A stretch of 64,000 nucleotides of DNA from Effrenium voratum (lineage: Eukaryota; Sar; Dinophyceae; Suessiales; Symbiodiniaceae): assembly GCA_963377175.1 (NCBI GenBank), contig CAUJNA010001493.1, positions 7,501 to 71,500 of the forward strand, read 5' to 3'. A model generated the notes under the pieces. The model made no database searches and had not been told where the DNA came from. It worked only from the letters and a program-made list of their open reading frames with translations. Made by a program: the position numbers and the translations under genes. Each line of letters starts with the position of its first letter. Position 1 is the first letter of the stretch. This document shows positions 10,295-20,075 of the stretch, piece by piece.

Positions 10295-11500
10295 TCAGGA
10301 TTTGGCCCTGCAGGCCAATAAGCTGTGGTTTGCCCTGTGGCACTTCATGCACACATGCATCCCTTTCTTGCACCGACCGTTTGTGACAACCTCATGGCAG
10401 CCCTGTTTCATGTTGAAACACCAGCAGATAGGTCGATCCGCATCGTCACGCTGCTTGTAATCCTTCAGCTCTGCCGGGCATGATTTGGCCCTGGCTGAAG
10501 GCTTTGCTTTCTTGGCCTTCTTGGTTGGGGCCGGGCGCGATGTCGAACCCCCCTCCAGGCTGGTCTTGAGCGAGGCTGCCCCTGTGGATGCTCGGAACGG
10601 TAAAGGCAGCAAGTGCATGGTAATCCTAGGATCAGTCACAAGCGCTGTCATGGAAACGTTCATCGGTGACGGAGTGTCACTTAGTCGCACATTCTTGTGC
10701 TGCAGCTCCTCCGACATTACGGTGAATAGCTCCCGGTCTGCATTCAGAAGCTGGTCCATGCGAATGCGATTGTAACCGTCGGGAGAAGGCTTAACAAGCA
10801 ACCCCATAAGGTACTGCACCCAGTGCTGATGAACAGACCACTCGACCAAGCCGCACTGATCTAATGCAATGCCCCTCCGCTGAAGAGACCACTGCATCTG
10901 AATCTCCGTCGCGTTATCCACCTTGACCTGCAGTTCCGGCGCCGTCACCTTCAGGAGTTGCTGTTCAATTGACAAAATCTGCGGCTTCTCCTTGGCGGTC
11001 AACTGCAACTCCGCTTCCCTCTTGGAACATTTAGAAGGAGCGATCCAGATCACTGCATTGTTATCAAGCATGGATGCTGCCAAGTCAATCAACGCATGGC
11101 TGGGTTGCAACTCACCAGTGATGGACAGCCCCTGAAGCTTGGCTTGCTGCTGCACCAGTCGAGCCTGCTTCTCCGCCTGTGGCATCTTCTTGACACCATC
11201 TGTAACGCCGTCCCCTGAAACCTGCTGTCTGGTGTGAGCCACAATCATGGTGCTGGCCTCAAAATGAAGCCTGCGCACTTTCGACAGCTCTGAAATGGTC
11301 ATCTCAACGCCGTGATTGATGGTAGTGCAAAACGTTTCGAATTCCGGAGCACTGGCAGGCACCTGCGGTGTGCCTACAGCGAAACCCAGATCTGAAAACG
11401 TATTCAGCTGATTGTCAACCATGAGCTGACTCAACCATCCAGTAACATCGATCTTGTCACAGTGAACCTTGAAGGCAGCCTGAGAATCCACCAAAGCCAT
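10295..11500 (-). CDS. DIRS Gag-like protein with Cys/His-rich C-terminus
   Basis: A 401-aa ORF with a true ATG at 11500. The last ~50 residues are Cys/His-rich (ICWCFNMKQGCHEV, then GRCKKGMHVCMKCHRANH and LLACRAKS), which suggests a zinc-binding nucleic-acid-binding tail as in retroelement Gag proteins. A basic Lys/Ala/Pro stretch precedes it. The rest has no motif I recognise. It sits directly upstream of, and in frame with, the RT ORF, separated by a single TGA. Gag identity rests on position and the Cys-rich tail. Confidence 0.72.
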   Translation of the reverse strand: MALVDSQAAFKVHCDKIDVTGWLSQLMVDNQLNTFSDLGFAVGTPQVPASAPEFETFCTTINHGVEMTISELSKVRRLHFEASTMIVAHTRQQVSGDGVTDGVKKMPQAEKQARLVQQQAKLQGLSITGELQPSHALIDLAASMLDNNAVIWIAPSKCSKREAELQLTAKEKPQILSIEQQLLKVTAPELQVKVDNATEIQMQWSLQRRGIALDQCGLVEWSVHQHWVQYLMGLLVKPSPDGYNRIRMDQLLNADRELFTVMSEELQHKNVRLSDTPSPMNVSMTALVTDPRITMHLLPLPFRASTGAASLKTSLEGGSTSRPAPTKKAKKAKPSARAKSCPAELKDYKQRDDADRPICWCFNMKQGCHEVVTNGRCKKGMHVCMKCHRANHSLLACRAKS

Positions 11501-11990
11501 GGCTGGCCTTCGGTCAAGACTCTCCTACTTACCCAAGGTGAACACTCGTGAACCAGAGGCCATGACTTATTTGAAGGTCATGCCTGCATCATGCGCATCA
11601 ATGTCCACAAGCAAGATCCATGAACATCATTCTTGCTTGTCAGCATTGCGACCTAGTGCCCTACCTCAGAGAGGTTCCACACGCTGCGCTATGCCGCCGG
11701 ACATTGATCAACGCGGATACCCAAGCCATGAGAGCACTGGCTCTGAGCACCGAAAGAACAGCTGTGTCCTACCTCAAAGAGGTTCCACACCCTGCACTTT
11801 CCCTTAAAAACAAGAGGTGTCAAATAGGATTCACCCTGAGGGAAACAAACTCTCGCATCTTGGCAAAACCCCAAATGACACCTCGAGAGAAAATCTCGGC
11901 TATGCAGCAACCTAATGTCTGCCTCATAAGGCTCCACACTCATGCTGCACTGACATGGCTCTTTTTCCACAAATCGCATCGAAGCTTGGG
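11501..11990. other. Intergenic segment inside the DIRS element
   Basis: 490 bases between the recombinase and Gag-like frames with no convincing ORF. A 30-base phrase, CCTACCTCAGAGAGGTTCC followed by ACACGCTGC, occurs at about 11660-11688 and again with small changes at about 11768-11796. It may hold the Gag promoter or an intron, but nothing decides this. Confidence 0.5.
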
Positions 11991-13952
11991 TCATGCACTC
12001 ATCTTCGCTTGATTAGCGAAACACTGTTTGCACTTGATGAAGTCAAATCTGGGGTCCACACTGTCCAGCCTATAGCGATCCGTGATCTTGCGCCCACAGT
12101 GCAGAATGCGCTTGTAGCCCTTCGGTGCCAAATGCACAGTCCTGAGTTTGAGGTGCCTCCACACATCCGTACCTTCAGGAATGGGCGTCCTGCGATAAGG
12201 CACCTTCGGGAGAACCACATTGTTTTCATCACTGCTCTCACTGCCACTGCTGCTAGTTGTGACATGGTCTGATGCTGAGTCCACTGCCACCTGATCTTCT
12301 GCAACTTCCAAAGCATCGGCCTGACCCTCAGTCGCAGCATCAGAACCAACATCTATGGTTTCCACCTTCTACTCCACGACTTCAGGACTCTCCGGCTCCC
12401 TCAAGGGAACAGAAACAAACCGTCCGCTCCTGGTCTCATCCGGCCTGAAACTTCCCTCCCGGATATTTCGCAAACAGTCTTCCAGAACCCTAAGGGGACG
12501 AGAAGCTCCATCGCGACTGTACCGCAACGCCATGGAAATGTGGTTAACGTGATAGCCAAGTGCTAATCTGTCGTTAAAGTCACAACCCATCTTTGCCAAA
12601 TATGAGAGGCAGGTGGCCTTGAAAGAGTGACTTGTGTAAGCCAGCGGCTCAGGTCCACCTTGCTCATCCCGATATTGCTCCAGCAGCATAATCAGCCACC
12701 TGGCGGCTTCTGCAGTGGACAACGGCCTGGCAGTTGGCTTCAAATCCTCACCAGGCGCTGGCATTCAAGTCCTCAACTCCCAACTCGCCTCTTGCCCACT
12801 TCCAACGCTGAGCCCAGTTGCCACGAGAAACACCATGCGCTGGTGCAGTCAAAGGCAGAAACATGTGCCGCATACTGAGGGCCCTGCACGTCTTATGCAC
12901 AGCTGTGGAGCATTCCACAAATTGAATCTCGCCCTCAGTGTCCTCATCCCATAGAACCGACTGCGAGTGTTGGGCGTCGCTCCAACGCGCCCTTCCATAT
13001 ACACAGAATAATACCATTCCGCAAAAGCAAACATTCCAGGCATCGTCACTGTAATCCAAAATAGAATGAAGCGCCAATAAGTGGGACACACGCAAAGGAG
13101 GGGCCTGATGCACAATAGTAGGCTGCTTGGCAGTAGCCACGCCCATGCATCGCCTGCTCTTCGTCGCACCCTCCAAGGACGCAATATTGAAAACATGACG
13201 CACGAACGTCACTGCCTCCATGAGTGATTTCAACCTGGACAGCTTAACATGCGCACTCCTCTCTCTGCACATATGCTTATAAAGATTATTTTTATTCGAA
13301 GGAAAATCCAAGCCACGACCCAGTAGATCATTGACCAACCGTGAAATGCTGTTACACCTCTTGAGCAACGTGGATTGTGCAGCACGTCCACAATGATCTG
13401 ACATTGAGATTGAAACTCACTCCCCGCTTGAACAAGCCCGATCAAGTTGTCGGTACCTTTCCAAGACATGATGCAACTGTGCCACCTTCTGATTGCAGTC
13501 TCCCATGTCGCGTCACGCTGCTCCTGCCATGACTGAACAGTGGAACTGGAGACCACCTCAAGGAACGAAGTAGCCCTCGCCCGCTTCCTTGCCAAAACGA
13601 CCTTCGACTGAGAAACTGCATCTGCTGAAGACACCACCGGGTCAGGCACAAAAGCAGGACGTGTTAATGAACTGAGCAAAGGAGTCTCGCCCTGACCATC
13701 GTCAAAGATCTGTTCCCAGAAGCCCGTCTCCCAAAACTGTCGCAACGGCTGTTGACTCAGTTGCATCCATGACCTGTTGACAGCATGCAAACGTTCATAG
13801 TTCTGCAGAAGCCTCAAGTCATGAGAATGATCATCCTGTCTGTTAGCTGCATCAAACTGCGGAAAACCTGTATTGAGTCCATCTGACACTTCCACAGGCA
13901 ACGATTCCACATTTGAGTCCAGCACAAGCGCCTCATCACTTGCCGAGGCCAT
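11991..13952 (-). pseudogene. Tyrosine recombinase of the DIRS element, two frameshifts and one UAG
   Basis: The reading starts with ATG at 13952 (MASASDEALVLDSN), shifts frame near 13400, shifts again near 12765, and carries an in-frame TAG at 12369-12371 before ending in TGA at 11991. Recombinase boxes are visible: box I YGRARWSDA (about 12970-12995, catalytic Arg), box II HSFKATCLSYLAK (about 12596-12632, with Lys where HxxR is usual), GYHVN and the nucleophile in ALRYSRDG (Tyr codon 12519-12521). Such enzymes integrate DIRS elements through circular DNA. Here the gene lies at the 5' end, ahead of Gag and RT, unlike the gag-RT-YR order of most DIRS and Ngaro elements. Whether the shifts are mutations or spliced introns is not settled. 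Confidence 0.8.
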
Positions 13953-13967
13953 TGCAACCCCCTATGC

Positions 13968-14223
13968 TGAAAATTAGCAGAGCATGCATTGATGCAAAGG
14001 GGGTCCCACCCACCCACACCTTGAAAGAAAAATGCGGTCAAGCAACTCTCAAAAATGTCAACTGCACAGCCATGACATAATGAGTCCAGCTGTGTCCGCA
14101 AACATAAACAGCAGTTCAATCGGCCTCAAGTTGGGTTGTTTTGCTAAGTTTCCTCACAGGAAACTTTTTTTCCTTTTTGAGCCAAATAAAGTTATCGTCT
14201 TTGTGCCAAAGAGTCACAACTTA
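13968..14223 (-). repeat. Split direct repeat A1 (outer 5' end of DIRS element)
   Basis: About 256 bases, near-identical to 6559-6811. Its right edge, CACAACTTA next to CTACCAGTGG, is the boundary with element A. It holds the 5' leader of the element on the minus strand, 16 bases upstream of the recombinase ATG. Confidence 0.92.
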
Positions 14224-14960
14224 CTACCAGTGGGCGGGCTTTGACCCCAGGTCCGCGGACTACCTGCAGCACATTGCGCTCGCCCTTGCCTGTCAGGAAC
14301 CTCAGGAGTTGGTTCGTGTCACTGACCGACCACAAATCCCACGCATGATTTCTGAAGCTGCCTGGCTTGCCGGCGCCGCCGGGGAGTGTAGCCTCCTCAT
14401 GGAGCTCAAGGCAGATCCTAATGACGCAGCGGACGCATGGGTGTCGCGCTCCCTTCATGGCCTCATGGACCTGCCGGCCTACCGAGCCACTGGTCTTGGG
14501 CGGCTGCTGCTAAATATGTCCATGATCGGTTGATGCAACTGCCAGTGGCCCAAGCGCTTGATTTTATGTGGTACCAGGCCCTGGCCAGTGTCTCCGCCTT
14601 GCGCACCTTCCGGGACCCCCCGGCCCAGTGGCGCTCCTTCTCTCGGCGTGATGCAGTCCCAGCCTGGAGCCGCTTGTGCAATCGCCTGCATCCTGGGGTG
14701 GATATTTATTCGGTCCACTTTACCCAGAAACTGCCGTGGTGCCAGTACTTCAACGGCCATGGCAACCGTACCGACTGCCAGCTCCCTGATGGCACCGAGG
14801 TCTCTTTGGCAGTCATGCTGCCGGATTCACTTGGCGGCAGTGTGAAGTACATAAAAGGGTTCGCATTCGAAATCAGGACTTCCTTCCCCCAGGATTTGGC
14901 TGCCCCGAAGCATGCTTATGTGCGAAACATGCAAGTGGTGGTCTCTCATGAACAACGTGA
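14224..14960 (+). pseudogene. Element A coding sequence resuming after the DIRS insertion
   Basis: Immediately past the insertion the plus-strand frame reads YQWAGFDPRSADYLQHIA, in register with the frame interrupted at 6152. It stays open to about 14533, then shifts to AKYVHDRLMQLPVAQALD (open to 14982), and shifts again near 14960 into the helicase frame. No domain is recognised. Sequence such as HFTQKLPWCQYFNGHGN is clearly protein-like. The shifts mark it as decayed. Confidence 0.5.
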
Positions 14961-16897
14961 TTTACCGGGAACCCCTCATTAGCCATGCCGAGCTTGTGGG
15001 TGCAGAGGGCTTCACTTTCGTTCCGGAATTCAGCTCCGTCAAACCCCCTACGCATGGCGTTAGCATGTGGCACCATGTGCTTGGTGTGCACTCGGATCGC
15101 ATTCCCTCTATCCTTGGGGTGGCCTCTGGGGACGCCCCGCGAAGCTACCTGCCTCCTCGCGTCGAATATGGTGGGTTTGCTCGTGACCTGGAACAGGCCT
15201 TCAACTTGCTTGCCTGCAGCCTCCGGGCGCCTGATGGCACTGGGTGGTTCAGCTTTGACCACTTGGTACGGTCCGAGCTCACCTCAGCCGCATGGGAGAC
15301 CTTGGTGATCAATACTGAGCGACTGGCCGGCTCTTGGCAGGGAGAAAATGCGGAGGGCTGGCGTCGCCTTCTGGAGTGTGGCCCCACCTTCCTCTTCAAT
15401 GTGCTTCGCTTGAGTGTCGGTCCTGATGGGCACTTCATGAGCGTCCTGCTTGGCGTGTTCCATGCCCTTTCTTCCCAGCGCGTCACCTTTGGCATCCAGG
15501 GACTCTTTGGCACTGGTAAGACTTACTGCGCCAGTGCTGCCCTCATTCTGCTCACTCGAATGCTGGGCCTCAAAGCCCTGTTTGTGGCAACTTGCCCGAA
15601 TTCTCGCGAAATGTGCAGTCCCTGCTCGCGGATGCCCCGGCGGAGGTCCTGTGTCAGTTTCCGCGCCTGCTTGGGCGTGACCATGACCAAGCCACTGACC
15701 TTGATGTCGCTTATGAGACTCGCTCTCAATTCCTCAAGGACAATGAGCCCTGCTGTGTGGCCATTACTCTCGGCTCCCTTCTCCACGAAATAGGACGCCG
15801 TGGCCTCTTTTCTTCAGGCTATCCATGTTATGTTTGTGGATGAGTCCCAGCAGGCGGGTCAGGCCGCCTATGTGGCTGTTCATGGTGCAGTGCACTGCAC
15901 AGCCCTGACAGTCCACATTGGTGATGATCGGCAAACTCGGGGTGCCTCGGGCAACGACCCCATTCGAGAAGAGGTTCTGCGACGATTAGGCCAAAAGAAG
16001 GTTGCCCTTCATGGGCTTTCGGATTGGAGCGTCCCACAGGACTTCCTGGTGCTGGCAGCGGTACAAATCACTGGAGAGCGTTCACAGGAAACGCTCCCTG
16101 CCGTCCTAGGCATGGAGTACCTTGCTGCTGCAGGTCGTGGTCTGCCCACTGCAGCAGCCACCGTCCGCAGCGCCAATGGTCTCTCTAGTGAAGGATCTCC
16201 CGGGCTCAATCTTGCGCTGCCCAGTAGTATGCGGGTTTCGCCTACTGCCTACTTCATGAGTGTGGCTGTTTGGTACCCCCATCTGGTGCGCATGGATGAT
16301 GACGGTCGAGTCATTATCGGCAGGCGCATAACTACTGGAGTTTCCGGCCTCCGCTCCGTTGAGTGGCAACCCAAGCTGCTGTACTTGCAAGGTCGTGATG
16401 TCGCCCTGGGGCTTGCGGCAGAGTCCTTGCAGGCCGTTGAACATGTTGTAGACGTCCTTTTGGCCTCGTTCCACAGCTCCTTTCGGCGTGGGCATGAAAA
16501 ACCCAAGCTTCTTCTCATGACCCCGCATAATGACACGCACGATTCGGTGCGCCGTCACTTTATCGGTGGCCAGGTCGATGAAGCGTGGCCGGACCTGCTC
16601 CAGGATGCGCTCTTGGTCCATTTGCTTATGGCGTGCACTCCCCTCCTGGTCGAGGCTCATGATGCCAAGGAAAAGGCACGTGCCACTTCCAATGCTATTG
16701 AAGCGCGCTTTCAGAATTGCTTGCAGCAGCTTCAACGCCTGACGCACGGCGAACGCCTTGCTCACCTGCAGCAGATCACCCCGACTAAGGTCCGGGAGAA
16801 CAGCGAGCGCACGCCTTTTTGGTCGATTGGACATGGCCAGCCTCCAGAAATCTGCGGAGCCCGTAGCTACATTGCTCGGCATGTGCTCTGGCCTTGA
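14912..16897 (+). pseudogene. SF1-type helicase block of element A, two compensating frameshifts
   Basis: Walker A is GIQGLFGTGKT (15491-15523). Walker B is MFVDESQQ (about 15827-15850), followed by HIGDDRQTRG (about 15915-15944), a motif III with the G-D-x-x-Q form of superfamily 1 helicases of the UPF1/AAA_11-12 type. KLLLMTPHNDTHDSVRRHF (about 16505-16560) fits the motif IV region. Between about 15598 and 15800 the coding reading moves to another frame (NVQSLLADAPAEVLCQF and VAITLGSLLHE) and then returns, so two indels cancel. Such helicases unwind RNA or DNA with ATP. It lies between the RNase HI/polymerase-like block and the Tpt1-like block on the same strand. Confidence 0.72.
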
Positions 16898-17333
16898 GGA
16901 TCTGGATGAGCCTTCTTGGCACGGTGCCCATCACATCGGCCATGCGGCCCCGTGGAAGGAGCTGCCCTTGGCGCTCTCCCTGAAAATGCGGGACACTGAG
17001 GAACCCCTCCTACTCGCGCTCCGCTTGGATGGGCTCGGCCCGAAAAATAGCCGTGACCTTTCTGTGTTCTGCTATCAGGAAATCGGAGGCGATGTGGTCC
17101 TGTCCTTCACGATGCTTGACGACCAACTCGCGCTGCACGGATTCATGGGTGCCTTCCCTGTAGGTTCTGCGTGGGAGACTACTGAGGCAGTGCAATGTGG
17201 TGACGCTTCTCTCTGGCCGGTTTCTGGTCTCGTGTTTTCGGGGCGGCCACGGCCCTGGCGCATCGGGATGACCTCTGTGAAGGAGCGCCCTGGCCCAGTC
17301 TTGCCTGCCTTTCAAGGGATCCGAAGTGCATAA
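16806..17333 (+). pseudogene. Element A linker between helicase and Tpt1-like block
   Basis: Past about 16810 the better reading moves to a third frame: FGRLDMASLQKSAEPVATL, then MRDTEEPLLLALRLDGLG, VFCYQEIGGDVVLSFTML and HGFMGAFPVGSAWETTEA, open to 17333. It overlaps the end of the helicase frame and the start of the next one. No domain is recognised. It is probably one more stretch of the same large coding unit. Confidence 0.4.
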
Positions 17334-19091
17334 CCAGGCCGCGCCTTGGGCTGGCGCCCAAGAGGCGTCCGACTCCGATCCCGCCTGCTCCCGCCAAGCG
17401 GCCACGTGGTCAGCCTCCAACGCCTGCCACCGGCGGCCCAGGAGTCGCTTTCCCTCCTCAACCGACCGTGCTGCCTCTGTGTGGGACCCTGCGCCAGTGT
17501 CTGGGGGCCCTGTAGCAGGTGAGGCCCAAGCTGCATGGCCCACAATCGAACAGGGGCAACAATCACTCGCACATCCTCGCAAGCCCCTCATTACGGTCAG
17601 TGATATTGAGGGCTTGCCTTCGGCAATGCGAGCACAATGGCCAGACGTCTCTGTGCTTCCCGCTGAAACCATCACGCGAGTCGGTAAGTACCTATCCTTT
17701 GTTACTAGGCACGACCCTAAGACTCCTGCGACGGTAGACGGCTTTGTCCTGCTGGAAGGCATCGCTAGCCGCATACATTTGATCCGCGCCCTGCGGAACC
17801 TTGTCCGTGAAGGCCTGTCGGTCACCGCTGATGCGCTAGCTGCCGTCGCTGACTTCGTCAGTACACACAGCAAGGCACGCTTCGAAATCAAGCATTCGCC
17901 CACTTGCGGGTTGTGCATTCGGGCCATCGCGGGCCACACAACCGTCCTCGACCCTACCCGCCATCTCTCCTTGATGCGGCATGATGAGGCCATCCGGCGT
18001 AGTGTAGCACTCCATTGCACGACTTGGGTCAGCGCCGAGTCCATCCTTTCGATGGGGCTGCTTCCGGGCGCCTTGATGGGTGGCAAGCGTACTCACATCC
18101 ACTTGACCACCTACCCGTGGAGGCCCGGGGCAATCGGCCATACGCCATCGCAGTTGACCTTGTGAAGTGCCGTCATGCAGGGGTGGCGCTATACATTGCG
18201 GGTGGTGAGACTGTGCTCACCTCCGGGGTTGCCTACACCCTCAGTGATGGTGAGGAAGTGCAAGGCATTCACCCCTCCTACATTTCTGCCGTATATGATG
18301 CCTTCACCGGTAAGGACGTCACGGACACAATCGTGCAGGGCTCCTCCCGGTCACAGGCAACTCCGATGGAGGTTTCCACTGCGGAGGCCGCGCCCGACGA
18401 TGTGCCTCGAGTGACTGTGCACACTAAGGAGGAACTGCAAGATGCCCTTGAATACCTTACTGCTGCCGTGGAGGCCTCACAGGAGGCTGGACAAGGTGGG
18501 GAGACTTCGGCCACTGAGGCCACGAGCATGTCGGATGACGGTGCAGACCACACCGCCTCGGCTTCTCGTCCTGGTGGGACCCACTGGGTACCCCAGGGCG
18601 AGGATGCTGGGCAGGAGGCCATGCAAGTTGACGACGGTGCCCCGCTCGAAAGGATGTTGGTGCCTGATGAGATCAATGAAGCCTTGAATGCCCTGCACCT
18701 CAGGAATGTGCCGTTGATCGAAGTTGATACGGATAATGAAGCAGAGTGCATTGAGCCCGATATCGAGGCCGAACCGCTCCTGGAGGAAGCCGATCGCATC
18801 AGTGTAGCCAGCTCCGCGCAGGAATTCCATGAGTGCCTACCCGCCACTGACGAGGATGCGGCTCGGCTTGGCTTTGTGTCAGCCTTTGCTCCGGAGCCGG
18901 AAAATGGTCCGGTCGGGCGCGGCCTGCAGGACGATGCGGAAATTGAGGAAGACCTCGATCCGGCAGTGCTGGAGAGCCTGGACGAGGCAGTTGCTGCTCT
19001 CGCGCTGGTCCCCGATATGGCCGCTGCTAAGGAAGTCCTCTCCCTGCATGACTTGAGCCATTTCACGCTGCTTCCCACTAGCTACCCGTGA
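17326..19091 (+). pseudogene. Tpt1/KptA-like RNA 2'-phosphotransferase block of element A
   Basis: Tpt1/KptA enzymes use NAD to remove a 2'-phosphate from RNA. The family signature is visible in order: RVGKYLSFVTRH (about 17677-17712, Arg at 17707), DGFVLLEGI (about 17737-17763), IRAIAGHTTV (His at 17935), ALHCTTWVSAESIL then GLLPG (about 18007-18069), and KRTHIHLTT (Arg 18088, His 18094 and 18100). Thus an Arg...His...Arg set like that of active enzymes is retained. Near 18130 the frame shifts and the C-terminal strand region follows as RPYAIAVDLVKC and GVALYIAGGETVLTSG. An acidic, low-complexity tail with many Asp/Glu (18240-19091) follows. The frameshift suggests this copy is dead. Confidence 0.75.
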
Positions 19092-20075
19092 ATTGACGTC
19101 CTGTTCAGCACTGACCCGGCCACCAAGGCAGGGCTGCATGCTGTGCGCAACACGCTTGCCCTCCGCAGACTGAGTCCGGACGCCCCTGCCTTCCGCTTTC
19201 AGTCCGCCTGCCATGACAAACCGCATGCTCCTGGAGGCCTGGATCGTACCTTTGAGCGCCACTCCGCCTCCACTGGCCGAGGCAGTGGTGTCGGTGTCAC
19301 AAAGATACGCCATAGACTGGGATATGAACTTTCAGCCTATGCAGAGGCCAATCGCCTGGGCCGGAACGTCCAAACCATTGTGCTACCTGTTTTTCTGTGG
19401 CGAGGGACTCAGTACCTGTCTCCAGCTCCTCAAGGGTGTTATGCATTTGAAGGAGCTGAGCGTGCTGTCTGGTAGCTATGGTGAGAGCCGCGTTCCAGAA
19501 TTGCGGCTGGGCCAAGCGATCCAGCATAAGCTGCCGGACACGAGGATGCGCATCCTCTCTGCCTAGCGGCTCGAAGACGGAGGCGAGAGCGGTGGCCAGA
19601 CACAGGAGCCACGAGCGCAGGAAGCGCAGTTTTTCCTCACTTCCCGTTACACACCGCCTATCTTCCAGGACGTGGAGCCCCACCGCCACCTTCTTCTGCC
19701 TTCCCCTTTGACTGCCAAGACTACTGCGGCCTGGTGGGGGCCCTCGAACCTAGTGTAATCCGGACGGATATGTGGATCCCGTTCCCTGCCGCAGGCCAGT
19801 CCTTTGCGGACTTTGCGCGTAGGGCACATGTCTCTTCCCACCGTTGGAGGTCTGCCGTTCTTGCAACCCCGCCCGTGCTTGATGCCGATACCGCGGAGAT
19901 AATACTTCCGTCGGTTGATGCCTTTCAAGTTCAGGCCTCGGGCATGACACTGCAGGAGCTCCGCAGCAAGGGAACTAAAACTTCCAGGAGTGTGGACGAT
20001 TTCTTGGACGCGCCATCGCTTAGTGCTTTCAATGCGCTCACCAACACAGTCCGCAGCACGTTGCGCCTCCATTAA
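19092..20075 (+). pseudogene. Decayed 3' coding sequence of element A
   Basis: Protein-like runs persist in changing frames, for example AVVSVSQRYAIDWDMNFQP and KPLCYLFFCGEGLSTCLQL (19270-19440) and GMTLQELRSKGTKTSRSVD (19943-20000), ending by about 20075. None is recognised. This is the last sequence that reads as part of element A. Confidence 0.35.

Larger units (their letters stand above)
6153..14223 (-). mobile_element. DIRS-like tyrosine-recombinase retrotransposon with split direct repeats
   Basis: Read on the minus strand the order is A1 (14223-13968), tyrosine recombinase, Gag-like ORF, MT/RT/RNase H ORF, B1 (6951-6812), A2 (6811-6559), spacer, B2 (6292-6153). That A1-ORFs-B1-A2-B2 pattern is the split direct repeat layout of PAT/Ngaro-type elements. 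The internal A2/B1 junction around 6806-6820 reads exactly as the two outer ends would if joined, as expected for a circular DNA intermediate. No target duplication is seen; only TTA is shared by both ends, consistent with recombinase integration. The flanking host reading frame continues in register across the insertion. B1 and B2 look identical by eye and A1/A2 differ at only a few bases, so insertion is recent. Confidence 0.9.

Noticed and set aside
14170..14195. ATTTGGCTCAA in DIRS repeat A1
   Set aside because: Eleven bases match the leader, but the A2 copy differs within the match (GTGCC for GAGCC), so selection for it is not supported.
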